This document shows, piece by piece, positions 9,189 to 18,938 of a stretch of 64,000 nucleotides of DNA. Within the stretch, counting starts at the first letter, position 1; the number at the start of each line of letters is the position of its first letter. The notes under the pieces were generated by a model, which searched no databases, was not told the DNA's origin, and saw only the letters and a program-made list of their open reading frames with translations. Origin of the DNA: Xanthocytophaga flava (lineage in GTDB: Bacteria; Bacteroidota; Bacteroidia; Cytophagales; 172606-1); NCBI GenBank assembly GCA_030068525.1, contig JASJOS010000002.1:496001-560000 (forward strand), read 5' to 3'. Both the position numbers and the translations under genes were made by a program.

Positions 9189-9241
9189 AAGGATAAGGAA
9201 TACTTTTTTAGTGAACTACCTGTAAAAGAAACAGTTGTTTT

Positions 9242-10006
9242 GTGAAACAGGTATTCTGCAAATTATCCGGAACGTATTTCTTAAAGACAATGCTTGTCTC
9301 TGTTTGTGCATGTCTAAGTTTGTGGACCTCTACTATAGCCAATGCAACGATTTTGCGGTCTCAGGTTTTTCCGTTGGATAGTCTGATGAAGGAGCCTCAC
9401 GATTCATCGGTTATACATAAAATCAAACCTGTTTTCAGTCTGGATTTTCGCAATTCAACCTTTGACTACCAGCCTGTCAGCATATGGGGATTTAATGCGG
9501 GCATTGCCTATGGACCTAAAGAACATCATGTTACCCTGGGGTACTACTGGCTAGGATACTTTGCGGAAAAGCGTCTGAGTAATCTGCGAAAAAATGAAGC
9601 TATACAGGCAGATGCCTCCTATTATAACAAAAATGATTTCTGGTTTGTTAGTCTGATTTACTGGCGAAATATCCTCTTTAGTGAACGTTGGATTGTGAGT
9701 ATTCCATTGGAAGTAGGAGGAGGGATGGTAAATGTAATGCCCCATGATGTGAGAACAGACCATGCTATTGGTCGCAGTCACAGAGATTTTTTCGTTCCTG
9801 CACAAGCGGGAGTATATGGACAATGGAAAGCCACCCGATGGATTGGATTAAGTGCTCAGATCGGGTATCGGTATGCTGTCTTTCATACTGATGTGAAGCA
9901 GCACTTTACTGGAATATATTACTCTGTAGGAGCTGTTGCCTATCCTGAACTTTTTCATTGGGTCTGGAACAGAGTAATACACAAAAAGAAAAAAGTATAC
10001 TACTGA
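9242..10006 (+). CDS. Exported outer-membrane beta-barrel-like protein
   Basis: A 254-residue protein starting at GTG; an in-frame ATG (MLVSVCACLSLW) lies 16 codons later and could be the true start. The N-terminal hydrophobic stretch ends near TIANA, a likely signal peptidase site. The rest alternates aromatic and polar residues in strand-length blocks (HHVTLGYYWLGYFAEKR, WIVSIPLEVGGGMVNV, WIGLSAQIGYRYAVFH, IYYSVGAVAYPELF), as in small beta-barrels. It follows the sigma/membrane pair by 53 bases, so it may be a target or part of the same envelope-stress operon. Confidence 0.65.
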   Translation: MKQVFCKLSGTYFLKTMLVSVCACLSLWTSTIANATILRSQVFPLDSLMKEPHDSSVIHKIKPVFSLDFRNSTFDYQPVSIWGFNAGIAYGPKEHHVTLGYYWLGYFAEKRLSNLRKNEAIQADASYYNKNDFWFVSLIYWRNILFSERWIVSIPLEVGGGMVNVMPHDVRTDHAIGRSHRDFFVPAQAGVYGQWKATRWIGLSAQIGYRYAVFHTDVKQHFTGIYYSVGAVAYPELFHWVWNRVIHKKKKVYY

Positions 10007-10111
10007 ATATAGTATCTGCCAGCTTTAAGAAAATTATCTTACTGGCCTGGCAACAGGTCGTTTATACAAAGTACCTTATTACCAGACCAATAGTCTGTAT
10101 TTTTTCCTCAG

Positions 10112-10939
10112 TTAAGAGTGTTTGATTACCCAGTCTTTAATATCGGTAATGACTATTTCTTTGTCTACATCATTTAATAAATCATGGTAGTGACCTTCGT
10201 ATAACTTAAGGGTTTTGTCAGAAGAACCTGCCGTATCATAAAAGAACTGGCTTCCACTGTATTTGGTAGCGTTGTCTTTGGTGCCATGTATTATGAAAAC
10301 AGGTATGGTAATTTTGGGAAATTCTTTTTTCAATCGTTCATCCGCCAGTACCAGTTGTTCCATGGTTTTGGTTGGTTGCGACTCATTGGCAATGAGAGGA
10401 TCGTTATTCATAAAGTCTACTACCGCCGCATCACGGGAAAAGTCCTCATTTTTGAGTTTTATCGTATGCAGGTGTGGAGCTATATGACTTAAGCCTTTGA
10501 GTATGGTTAAAGCAAAGTCAGGTGCAGGTACTTGATAGGCAAAGCTTTCACAAATCAGCCCAGTAAGTTTTTCCTGATGTTCCAGTGTATATATACATGA
10601 TAATACTCCGCCTGCGCTGTGTCCTAACATAAAAACGGGTAGACCTGGATAGTCTGCTTTCGCACTATCTACCAGTGTATCAATGTCGTTTATGTAGTCA
10701 TAAATACTTTCCACATAAAAACGCTCTCCTTCGGATTGTCCGCGACCTTGCAGATCAAGCGCATAAACAGCATAATTTTGGGCAGTAAACTGATCTGCTA
10801 CCCATTGGTAATAGCCACTATGAGAATTTAAGCCATGGACAATGACTACTACTCCTCTGGCATCTCCTTGAGGTAACCAGGTACGGGTAAAAATTTTGAG
10901 TCCTGCTTTGTTTGGGAATGTGGCGGTTTGTGGTTCCAT
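10112..10939 (-). CDS. Alpha/beta hydrolase, monoacylglycerol lipase-like
   Basis: About 275 residues. The layout is that of serine lysophospholipase/monoglyceride lipases: GVVVIVHGLNSHSGYYQWVA (oxyanion HG), LDLQGRGQSEGERF, nucleophile elbow GHSAGG, catalytic Asp in IIHGTKDNATKY and His in GHYHDLLND near the end. I chose the ATG giving MEPQTATFPNKAG; the longer frame adds 51 basic, tyrosine-rich residues upstream that do not resemble the family. No signal peptide, so it is cytoplasmic. It probably splits monoacylglycerols or similar esters. Confidence 0.87.
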   Translation of the reverse strand: MEPQTATFPNKAGLKIFTRTWLPQGDARGVVVIVHGLNSHSGYYQWVADQFTAQNYAVYALDLQGRGQSEGERFYVESIYDYINDIDTLVDSAKADYPGLPVFMLGHSAGGVLSCIYTLEHQEKLTGLICESFAYQVPAPDFALTILKGLSHIAPHLHTIKLKNEDFSRDAAVVDFMNNDPLIANESQPTKTMEQLVLADERLKKEFPKITIPVFIIHGTKDNATKYSGSQFFYDTAGSSDKTLKLYEGHYHDLLNDVDKEIVITDIKDWVIKHS

Positions 10940-11598
10940 GTTGATTTGGGTTTGGATATGTATGATAAGATAGTAATGGTATTTCTTTCTGGTAAGAATG
11001 TGATTTTTAAGTTGAAAGAGTTTACGAATCCGGTTTAGACAGATCGGACGACTCAATAGATACAAATGAACAAAAGCATAGTAAACCACCAATCGGGAGG
11101 CAAGCTTAATGCTCTGGTTTAACTGAGAGTATACTCTGTAATCTACTGACTTTTAAAATTCAGAACTGGAAATGACTTTGAACAAGTCGAACTACCATAG
11201 CATGGTACTTACTTCTGAGAAGAGGTACTCGTATCAGATTGTCTTTACTAAAAAATAGTGAGTAATTTCTCTGATTAACACAACTTGCAAATCAAGTCTG
11301 CCCGTTATAAAAAAATGTCGTTTTTTATAGCTGTCCTTATTTTAATTTTCCACTACAAAAAAGAATGTTTTGCGCCTTATATCATTAGTGTAAGCAAAAA
11401 GGACACTTTACTGCTCAAATCTGGTTTATTCCTTACAAATCAAAGAGATCTGTCCGCTTTGGTATAGGACATTGTCTGGTCCCTGGCTTTTAACGATACA
11501 TATTAAATTAAAATATCTTTATAATCAATGTTTTATAAATATAATTAACTACAAAAGCACTTTTACCTGGTGTTTTTCGATATACAATAGGAGATTCA
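10940..11598. other. Intergenic stretch without a supported gene
   Basis: About 660 bases between the lipase-like gene (minus) and the end of the LRR pair (minus). A 60-codon frame at 11285-11467 has no recognisable features and poor codon use. The part from 11490 to 11560 is very AT-rich. I see no clear hairpin terminator or repeat. Confidence 0.5.
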
Positions 11599-12531
11599 TT
11601 ATACCAACACCTTGCAGTTGGGCACCTGAGTATAAAACTCATCAGGAATTACCAATGTATTGTCTTTGAAAGAGTAGGCAGACTTATTATTGTAACGGAA
11701 GTCAAGTTCTTGTAAAGCTGTCATTTTGATCAGAACTTTAGGAAACTCAGTAAATCGGTTAAAAGACAGATCGAGCTTACGTAAATGAGTCAATTTAGTA
11801 AACGATACAGGTAACTTTTTAAGATTATTAACCGACAAATCCAGTTCTTCTACATTTTCAAAAGCAGCTATTTCATTTGGAATAGAATCCAGTTTGCAAT
11901 TGTGAAAGTTAAGTACCCGAAGAGTGGTGGCATTGGGATGGTCATCTGGAAATTTGATTTTGGTATCTACATTTGACAGAATCACTTCTTCAGGCTGAGC
12001 TCCTTTCCATGTATAATACCCAATTCCGGTATGGAAGTCAAATACATCGTCATGAGTTAACATTTCCAGTGCTTTGATTCGAAAAGGATTGCGGTGAGGA
12101 TAAGTCAAAATAAAAGAGAGTCCTTTCCTATATCGTTGAAAAAACAAATAGCCTAACAATGCAGTCTCTTCCCAGCCTACTATCTTGCACATCTTGGCCA
12201 TCTTATCCCGTATATCCTTCTCTTTGGTAGTTTCAATGTTTACAAAAGCTGTTGTATCTTCTATCAGATTTTTCCAGTCTGATATAGTTTGTTTTGCCAG
12301 CAGCTTTCGTATTAAAGTACGCTGACTGGCCTCTGGCAATATTTTGGAATAAATCAAAAGATCTTCATACATCGAACTAGGCACACCACCCCCTTTCATA
12401 ATTTCAATAGCCATTTTGCAATTGGCTTCCTCTCCTGTACTTAATAACCGTCGAAGGTTCTCAATAAACAATTTTTGTTCTTCATTGACTTCTTCCAGAA
12501 ATTTTGTAGTCGACATCGTGTGGTCTGCCAT
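11599..12531 (-). CDS. Leucine-rich repeat protein with shared N-terminal helical module (paralogue 1)
   Basis: A 310-residue cytoplasmic protein. Residues about 15-50 (LRRLLSTGEEANCKMAIEIM) are the N-terminal module also found in the three other LRR proteins of this window. A middle region of about 110 residues (KEKDIRDKMAKMCKIVGWEE) is shared only with the next gene. The C-terminal third holds four to five 23-residue LRRs (LDLSVNNLKKLPVSFTKLTH, LDLSFNRFTEFPKVLIKMTA) and ends with the cap QVPNCKVLV. LRRs usually bind proteins. It lies 19 bases downstream of its paralogue in the same direction. A shorter start five codons later is possible. Confidence 0.8.
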   Translation of the reverse strand: MADHTMSTTKFLEEVNEEQKLFIENLRRLLSTGEEANCKMAIEIMKGGGVPSSMYEDLLIYSKILPEASQRTLIRKLLAKQTISDWKNLIEDTTAFVNIETTKEKDIRDKMAKMCKIVGWEETALLGYLFFQRYRKGLSFILTYPHRNPFRIKALEMLTHDDVFDFHTGIGYYTWKGAQPEEVILSNVDTKIKFPDDHPNATTLRVLNFHNCKLDSIPNEIAAFENVEELDLSVNNLKKLPVSFTKLTHLRKLDLSFNRFTEFPKVLIKMTALQELDFRYNNKSAYSFKDNTLVIPDEFYTQVPNCKVLV

Positions 12532-12550
12532 ACTTGTTTATTCAGATGAA

Positions 12551-13462
12551 TTAATAGATTTTTACTTTGCAGTTAGGCAGTGCCTTAAAAAATTCTTCCG
12601 GAATAAAGTTTTCTATATTGTTTCCCCGATTTGATATATTTCCCCTCAAGTCTAACTCTTCCAGAGAAGTCATTTTCAATAACACAGTAGGAAATGTTGT
12701 AATTTGGTTATTAGACAAATCCAGTTTGCGAAGTTTAGGTAGATGAGCCATTGCTGGTGGAAGTGATTTTAGGTGATTGTGAGATAAGTCTAACTCTTCC
12801 AGATTTTCAAAAACCTTAACCTTAGGAGATACAGATGTCAGTTTGCAATTATGAAAGTTAATGCTTTTTAAGGTGGCAGCCTGAGGATGGTCATCCGGAA
12901 AGGCAATACCTGTTTTTACAGGAGTAGACCAACCTAATGATCCATCTTTTCGGTTTGTGTATCCCACACCTTTATGAAAATCCAGATAGCCATCGTGTGT
13001 TATCATTTCCATAGCTTTGATTCGGTAGGGATTATTTTGTGGGTAGCTCAGAATAAATGACAATCCTTTCCCAAAGCGCCGAAAGAGCAAATAACCCAAC
13101 GAGGCAAGCTCCTGCCAACCCACTCTCTGAATCATTCGGGCCATTTTTTCCCGAATGTCTTTTTCTTTTGCTGTTTCAATGTTTACAAAAGCCGTGGTGT
13201 CCAGGATAATAGTATGCCATTCAAATAAAGCCTGTTTTTCGAGTAGTTTACGTATTGCTGCCCGTATAGCTGAATTGGACAACGTTTTGGAATAGATAAT
13301 CAGGTCTTCGACCAGTTGGGGAGGTACCCCACCACCTTTCATAATCTCTATCGCCATCTTGCAGTTGATTTCGTCATCACTGGTGATCAATCGGCGAATG
13401 TTAGCCAGGAGTTGGAGTTGTTCTTCGGTTTCTTCTAAAAGAAAATCTTGTTGCGGATTCAT
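12551..13462 (-). CDS. Leucine-rich repeat protein with shared N-terminal helical module (paralogue 2)
   Basis: A 303-residue paralogue of the gene that follows it, alike along its whole length: EINCKMAIEIMKGGGVP, TTAFVNIETAKEKDIREKMA, GKGLSFILSYPQNNPYRIKA and FPDDHPQAATLKSINFHNCK all have close counterparts there. The LRRs (LDLSHNHLKSLPPAMAHLPK, LDLSNNQITTFPTVLLKMTS) end with the cap ALPNCKVKIY. The two are a recent tandem duplication and probably one transcript. There is no signal peptide or enzyme domain, so a protein-binding role in the cytoplasm is the best inference. Confidence 0.8.
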   Translation of the reverse strand: MNPQQDFLLEETEEQLQLLANIRRLITSDDEINCKMAIEIMKGGGVPPQLVEDLIIYSKTLSNSAIRAAIRKLLEKQALFEWHTIILDTTAFVNIETAKEKDIREKMARMIQRVGWQELASLGYLLFRRFGKGLSFILSYPQNNPYRIKAMEMITHDGYLDFHKGVGYTNRKDGSLGWSTPVKTGIAFPDDHPQAATLKSINFHNCKLTSVSPKVKVFENLEELDLSHNHLKSLPPAMAHLPKLRKLDLSNNQITTFPTVLLKMTSLEELDLRGNISNRGNNIENFIPEEFFKALPNCKVKIY

Positions 13463-13697
13463 AGCTGTGTATATAAAGTTTTAGCACTTTAAAGTAACTA
13501 TTCTTTATTCTTCTACAAAGCTTTATGTAAGCCAGATAATCCCAATAAACGGTGAGTAAGGTAAGAAAAGGGATGATTTTGACATGTTGAAAGCCTCAGT
13601 TAAGAAGCATTTTCTTCCTTACTACCAAAGTAGTCTGAATTGCCATATTGACAAGAGTAGTAAATTAATACTATGAGTCCTTCAATTATATCTTCTT

Positions 13698-13814
13698 TGT
13701 CCTTCTGAAAGAATCTTGTGACAAGACCGGCGGCCTCTCCAACTGGAGATAATTATTTTTCTCTCAGAAAGGAAAAATGGCTCTATTTGTCACAAGTTTC
13801 TTTCAGAAGGACAG
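13698..13814 (-). repeat. MITE-like interspersed repeat, copy B (inverted relative to copy A)
   Basis: TGTCCTTCTGAAAGAATCTT opens the unit and TTTCTTTCAGAAGGACAG closes it. The centre reads as the reverse complement of copy A (ACCGGCGGCCTCTCCAACTGG), which shows that the element inserts in both orientations. Degenerate arm pieces (CCTTTCAGGAGGGCA, GAATCTTTCAG) follow up to about 13880. The 455-base gap around it contains no gene. Confidence 0.8.
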
Positions 13815-13917
13815 GAAGGAGATAGATCCTTTCAGGAGGGCAATAAAGGACATAGGGACTGAAAGAGAATGAATCTTTCAGAACAATAAAAGTAGGAGTA
13901 GTAGAACAAGAAAAGAT

Positions 13918-15150
13918 TTACTGACGCATCTGTACTATCATTTCTGCTACTTCGCGACCTGATTGCATTGCTCCGTTCAGTGAAGGATAGCGTGTATAAT
14001 CCCCACAGGCATAGGTATAGTTAGTAAGCTTTAGTGGTATAGGCTGTTTAGTCTCAGGCAGGTATTGTGGTAAGGCGTGAGGTATGGAATAGGTACGGAT
14101 GTGTTGCCAGTTTTTTGCCTCAGCACCAAACCATTCAGTCATCTCCAGATGTACTTTCTGGGCCAGTTCTCCATTGGAATAAGGAGACTGACCTACCAGA
14201 TTCACAGAGATCAGCGCTTCATCTGTAGGCGTATAGGAGGGCGCTACATCCGATAAAACAGCGATATGGTTGACAAGTCCGTCTGCATCCGCATTAATGG
14301 CCAGCATAGGTCTGCTTAATGGGGACTTAGGAGCTGTGAAATAAAGACAGGTAGTTCCGTTAAACTCGACTGATTGGGTGTCAGGATACCAGCGGTGAAA
14401 CTGCCGGGCGTCGGTGGCAATGACAATTGTATCAGCTTCCAGACTTTCTCCATTTTCAAGGTGTACAGTTTGCCCGTCTATATATCTGACTTTGGTTTGC
14501 AGTCGGATACTGTTGGAGGGCAGATAAGAGGCTATCTGTTGGGGTATCGCCTGCATTCCCTGTGCAGGGATCACTGCCTGTCCGGTAGCAAATTGTTTAA
14601 ATAGGAATTGAAAGAACAGGTAAGAAGTATGCAGTTCTTTTTCCAGAAAAACACCACTAAAGAACGGGCGGAAGAATGTATCAATAATTTCATCACTATA
14701 ACCATACTTATGCAAAAAGTTCACTGTAGAGTCGTTTGTCTTTTCCTGAAAGAAGCTAGCGTTAGCAACAGACTTTAACTTTTGACTTAGTTGCAGAATT
14801 TTTACTTTATCCCGCAACGATCCCACAGGTGCTATCAAGGCTTCCGGAGCTGACAGGAGATGCTGTAGTGGATTCGGCATCTTATGAAACCTGCCTTGTT
14901 TGCGAATGATAGCTCCAGACTGAAATTCCTGAAATTGCAGGGATTTATACTGGAGTAGTTTCTGAGCTTCCGGATAGGAGGGGAGAAAAATCTGAAAGCC
15001 TCTGTCAAGGAGAAACCCACCTGCTTTATCTGTACGAACTCTACCTCCCACAGCATCTGATGCTTCCAGAATCGTTGACTGAATGCCCTTATCCTGTAAG
15101 TACTTGGCGCAGGTTAATCCCGCAATTCCTGCTCCTATAATGACTACCAT
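13918..15150 (-). CDS. FAD-dependent amine oxidase/phytoene-desaturase-like oxidoreductase
   Basis: A 410-residue protein with an N-terminal Rossmann dinucleotide-binding motif, [17 protein letters not shown] (GxGxxG), followed 20 residues later by the acidic residue of [14 protein letters not shown], the classic FAD signature of this superfamily. The C-terminal FAD motif [20 protein letters not shown] is also present. Amine oxidases, protoporphyrinogen oxidases and carotenoid desaturases share this plan; the substrate cannot be told, and no carotenoid genes are adjacent. The start at the first ATG places GxGxxG right at the N-terminus, as expected. Confidence 0.85.
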   Translation of the reverse strand: MVVIIGAGIAGLTCAKYLQDKGIQSTILEASDAVGGRVRTDKAGGFLLDRGFQIFLPSYPEAQKLLQYKSLQFQEFQSGAIIRKQGRFHKMPNPLQHLLSAPEALIAPVGSLRDKVKILQLSQKLKSVANASFFQEKTNDSTVNFLHKYGYSDEIIDTFFRPFFSGVFLEKELHTSYLFFQFLFKQFATGQAVIPAQGMQAIPQQIASYLPSNSIRLQTKVRYIDGQTVHLENGESLEADTIVIATDARQFHRWYPDTQSVEFNGTTCLYFTAPKSPLSRPMLAINADADGLVNHIAVLSDVAPSYTPTDEALISVNLVGQSPYSNGELAQKVHLEMTEWFGAEAKNWQHIRTYSIPHALPQYLPETKQPIPLKLTNYTYACGDYTRYPSLNGAMQSGREVAEMIVQMRQ

Positions 15151-15236
15151 GGTAATATAGTAAGTAAAGATGTATAGTTTTGTCTGTTATGGTAGTAACT
15201 ATAAAGCCAGGATTTTGTTTAATTATTTACCACTAC

Positions 15237-15848
15237 CTATGGCTTGGCCATCTGATTTACCAGTTCCAGTCTGCCAACTACGCTATTGGGTGGTAATATA
15301 GTCCCTGGAGTGGTTACGGCATTGGCTCCTATACGGGAGTTGTCCCCGATCAAAGCTCCAAATTTTGTCACTTTTGTATCAATGATCTCGTGGTTAATCT
15401 TTGCCCAGATACGTTTATCATCCCGTTCATTGAAGTGATTTGCAATGATTGCCCCGGCTTCCATATTTACTTGGCTGCCAATAATAGAATCTCCAACAAA
15501 GTTAAAGTGTGCCAGCGCACTTCCGGAAAAGATAAAACTGGACTTTACTTCACACCCTGGACCAATAGATACATTCTCTGCCAGAAATACCCCTCCCCGC
15601 AGATAGGCATGTGCTCCAATAAAACATCCTTTAGAGATGATCACAGGTGCTTTCAGAATTACCCCTTGTTCCACTACACTGTCTTTGTGAATGGCAATGT
15701 GATCACGGACGATAAAGTCCGGATCGAGAGTCGTGAGAATCTGAGAGATAATTTCCTGAATCTTAGTCGTAATTTCCCATGGAGTCTGATAACTCTCCAG
15801 TATAGGTAGTGTCTGAAAGACGCCAGAAATAGAATGTGGAAGTAACAT
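15237..15848 (-). CDS. Left-handed beta-helix (hexapeptide repeat) protein, GlmU/LpxA-like
   Basis: About 203 residues. After 60 helical residues, the chain runs through hexapeptide repeats: IVRDHIAIHKDSVVEQGVIL, IISKGCFIGAHAYLRGGVFL, NVSIGPGCEVKSSFIF, GDSIIGSQVNMEAGAIIANH, FGALIGDNSRIGANAVTTPG. This is the parallel beta-helix of sugar-nucleotide acyl- and nucleotidyltransferases, here with no nucleotidyltransferase domain. I placed the start at the ATG giving MLLPHSIS, because the longer frame runs back through the terminator of the upstream gene. Its acceptor is unknown. Confidence 0.75.
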   Translation of the reverse strand: MLLPHSISGVFQTLPILESYQTPWEITTKIQEIISQILTTLDPDFIVRDHIAIHKDSVVEQGVILKAPVIISKGCFIGAHAYLRGGVFLAENVSIGPGCEVKSSFIFSGSALAHFNFVGDSIIGSQVNMEAGAIIANHFNERDDKRIWAKINHEIIDTKVTKFGALIGDNSRIGANAVTTPGTILPPNSVVGRLELVNQMAKP

Positions 15849-15890
15849 AGCTTGTATGGTAAGTGGACTACCAAGGTAAGGGAATCCCAT

Positions 15891-15913
15891 AAAAAAAGCC
15901 ACCCGAAGGTGGC
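15891..15913 (-). terminator. Rho-independent terminator of the beta-barrel gene
   Basis: On the minus strand GCCACC-TTCG-GGTGGC (a six-pair stem with the very stable UUCG tetraloop) is followed by seven T residues. It ends the beta-barrel gene and shows that the beta-helix gene downstream starts after it, near 15848. Confidence 0.85.
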
Positions 15914-15941
15914 CTCTCTGTTAAAATATATTTCTTATTGA

Positions 15942-16556
15942 TTAGAAGAAATAGCTGATACCCAGAGATGGGCTCAGAGAGTTTACATCCAGACCAATGG
16001 TTGTTTTGTTATTGTCATAATTACCAGCACTATTATCATTTGAATTTCTTGCTTCAATGTAGAAACCTCTCAGTGTGAGCTCTACACCCCAGTGTGAAGA
16101 AGGGAAATATACAAATCCTGGAGAAATCGCGAAGTCCGTCGTATTGATTTTTTCACCAGTACTGGTATTGGAATTGTTTTTGAATTTTTCTTTTCCAACA
16201 CCAAAAGCTAAACTGCCTTGTGCAAAGAAAGAGAATTTATCTCCTGAAGTAGGAATATAATATCTTGCGAATGGAGCAACTTTGATTTGATTGTATATAG
16301 ATGTGGTATTATTATCGGTATTTTTTGTTCTGGATGTGCTGCCTCCTATTCCTAATCCAATAGCAAATTTATCACTTAAGAAATAACCTACACTTGGAAT
16401 AAAAGTAAATGTGGAAGATTTGGTATTACTAATATTCTCATAACTGGTAGAAGAAACACCAAACTGGCCATTGATAAATAATTTTCCTTGTTCTACCTGC
16501 GCATTGGCAGTCATAGCTGAGATCATTGCGATAGCCGCAATAAAGATTTTTTTCAT
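15942..16556 (-). CDS. Outer-membrane beta-barrel protein (OmpW/PorT-like small porin fold)
   Basis: About 204 residues starting at MKKIFIAAIAMISAMTANAQ, a textbook signal peptide ending in ANAQ. I prefer this start over a frame that begins 39 codons earlier with a different hydrophobic segment, because that upstream part overlaps the pgi terminator. The mature chain is a run of amphipathic strands (FTFIPSVGYFLSDKFAIGLG, VAPFARYYIPTSGDKFSFFA, HWGVELTLRGFYIEARN) and ends in ...SLGISYFF, an aromatic C-terminal residue as needed for barrel insertion. Its transport role is unknown. Confidence 0.8.
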   Translation of the reverse strand: MKKIFIAAIAMISAMTANAQVEQGKLFINGQFGVSSTSYENISNTKSSTFTFIPSVGYFLSDKFAIGLGIGGSTSRTKNTDNNTTSIYNQIKVAPFARYYIPTSGDKFSFFAQGSLAFGVGKEKFKNNSNTSTGEKINTTDFAISPGFVYFPSSHWGVELTLRGFYIEARNSNDNSAGNYDNNKTTIGLDVNSLSPSLGISYFF

Positions 16557-16627
16557 TGTTTTACTGGTTTTTTGGTTAATAAAAGCTGGTGCAAATATCT
16601 CGCAGAAAAGGAAAATACAAAATACAA

Positions 16628-16667
16628 AAAGCGGATTTTCCTTTTGGAATAAAGGAAGATCCGCTTT
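16628..16667 (-). terminator. Rho-independent terminator after pgi
   Basis: On the minus strand AAAGCGGATCTTCCTTT pairs with AAAGGAAAATCCGCTTT around a short loop, followed by TTTTTGTATTTTG. It lies about 50 bases past the pgi stop codon. Confidence 0.8.
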
Positions 16668-16714
16668 GGGCAATTTACTATGAATAAGATATTTATAGTT
16701 TACTATAGATAAAA

Positions 16715-18442
<1,728 letters not shown>

Positions 18443-18730
18443 CTAATCTTATAAAATTGAAAAAATGCTTCCATCAACTTCATAATTAGTATAACCACTT
18501 CACATAAAAAAGAATTTCAATATAAGAGCTTTACCGAAATTCCGCGTGCAATTTTGAGAAGAATCTGTTTACATGCAAATGGTTAAGAATTTTAATCTTG
18601 TCATAAAGAGGTAGTCTAAAATAATTATAAAGCAGCTCAACGAGCAGATTTTGTAGCTAGCCGCAACTATTTTGCCTGGCGTAGCCTCATGAAGGTGTAG
18701 CAGAAAAGATGGCTTTGTAGCTTCAATCTC

Positions 18731-18782
18731 CCCAACTTGCAGCAGGGGAAACAACTCGTTGGGGATAACACCAACGACGGGA
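18731..18782 (+). repeat. CGTTGGTG hairpin repeat, copy 1
   Basis: The core CGTTGGGGATAACACCAACG (18757-18776) forms a hairpin with one mismatch and an ATAA loop. It is preceded by CCCAACTTGCAGCAGGGGAA and AACAACT, which also precede or follow other copies in slightly altered form. It lies in the 559-base gap between the divergent pgi and DUF4132 genes; the rest of that gap shows only AT-rich sequence and a promoter near 18893. Confidence 0.75.
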
Positions 18783-18892
18783 AAATAGGCGCAGGGGTAG
18801 CACGAAAGATATCTTTGATGCCTGTAAGAATAATTTTAGATTACCTCTAAACTCTCTTTACTTTTTTTCGTAGTGTAGCTACAGTTTACAAC

Positions 18893-18900
18893 TACCTTTG
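18893..18900 (+). promoter_or_regulatory. Candidate Bacteroidota -7 box (TACCTTTG)
   Basis: TACCTTTG fits the TAnnTTTG consensus of the Bacteroidota primary sigma factor and lies 38 bases before the ATG of the DUF4132 gene. A convincing -33 TTTG is not visible, so support is partial. Confidence 0.4.
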
Positions 18901-18938
18901 TTCATCGTTCTATTTTTTACTATTCACTTTTTGAATTT

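Noticed and set aside
11285-11467. A 60-codon frame near the lipase-like gene
   Set aside because: Poor composition, no motif and no neighbour logic; the gap is treated as non-coding.
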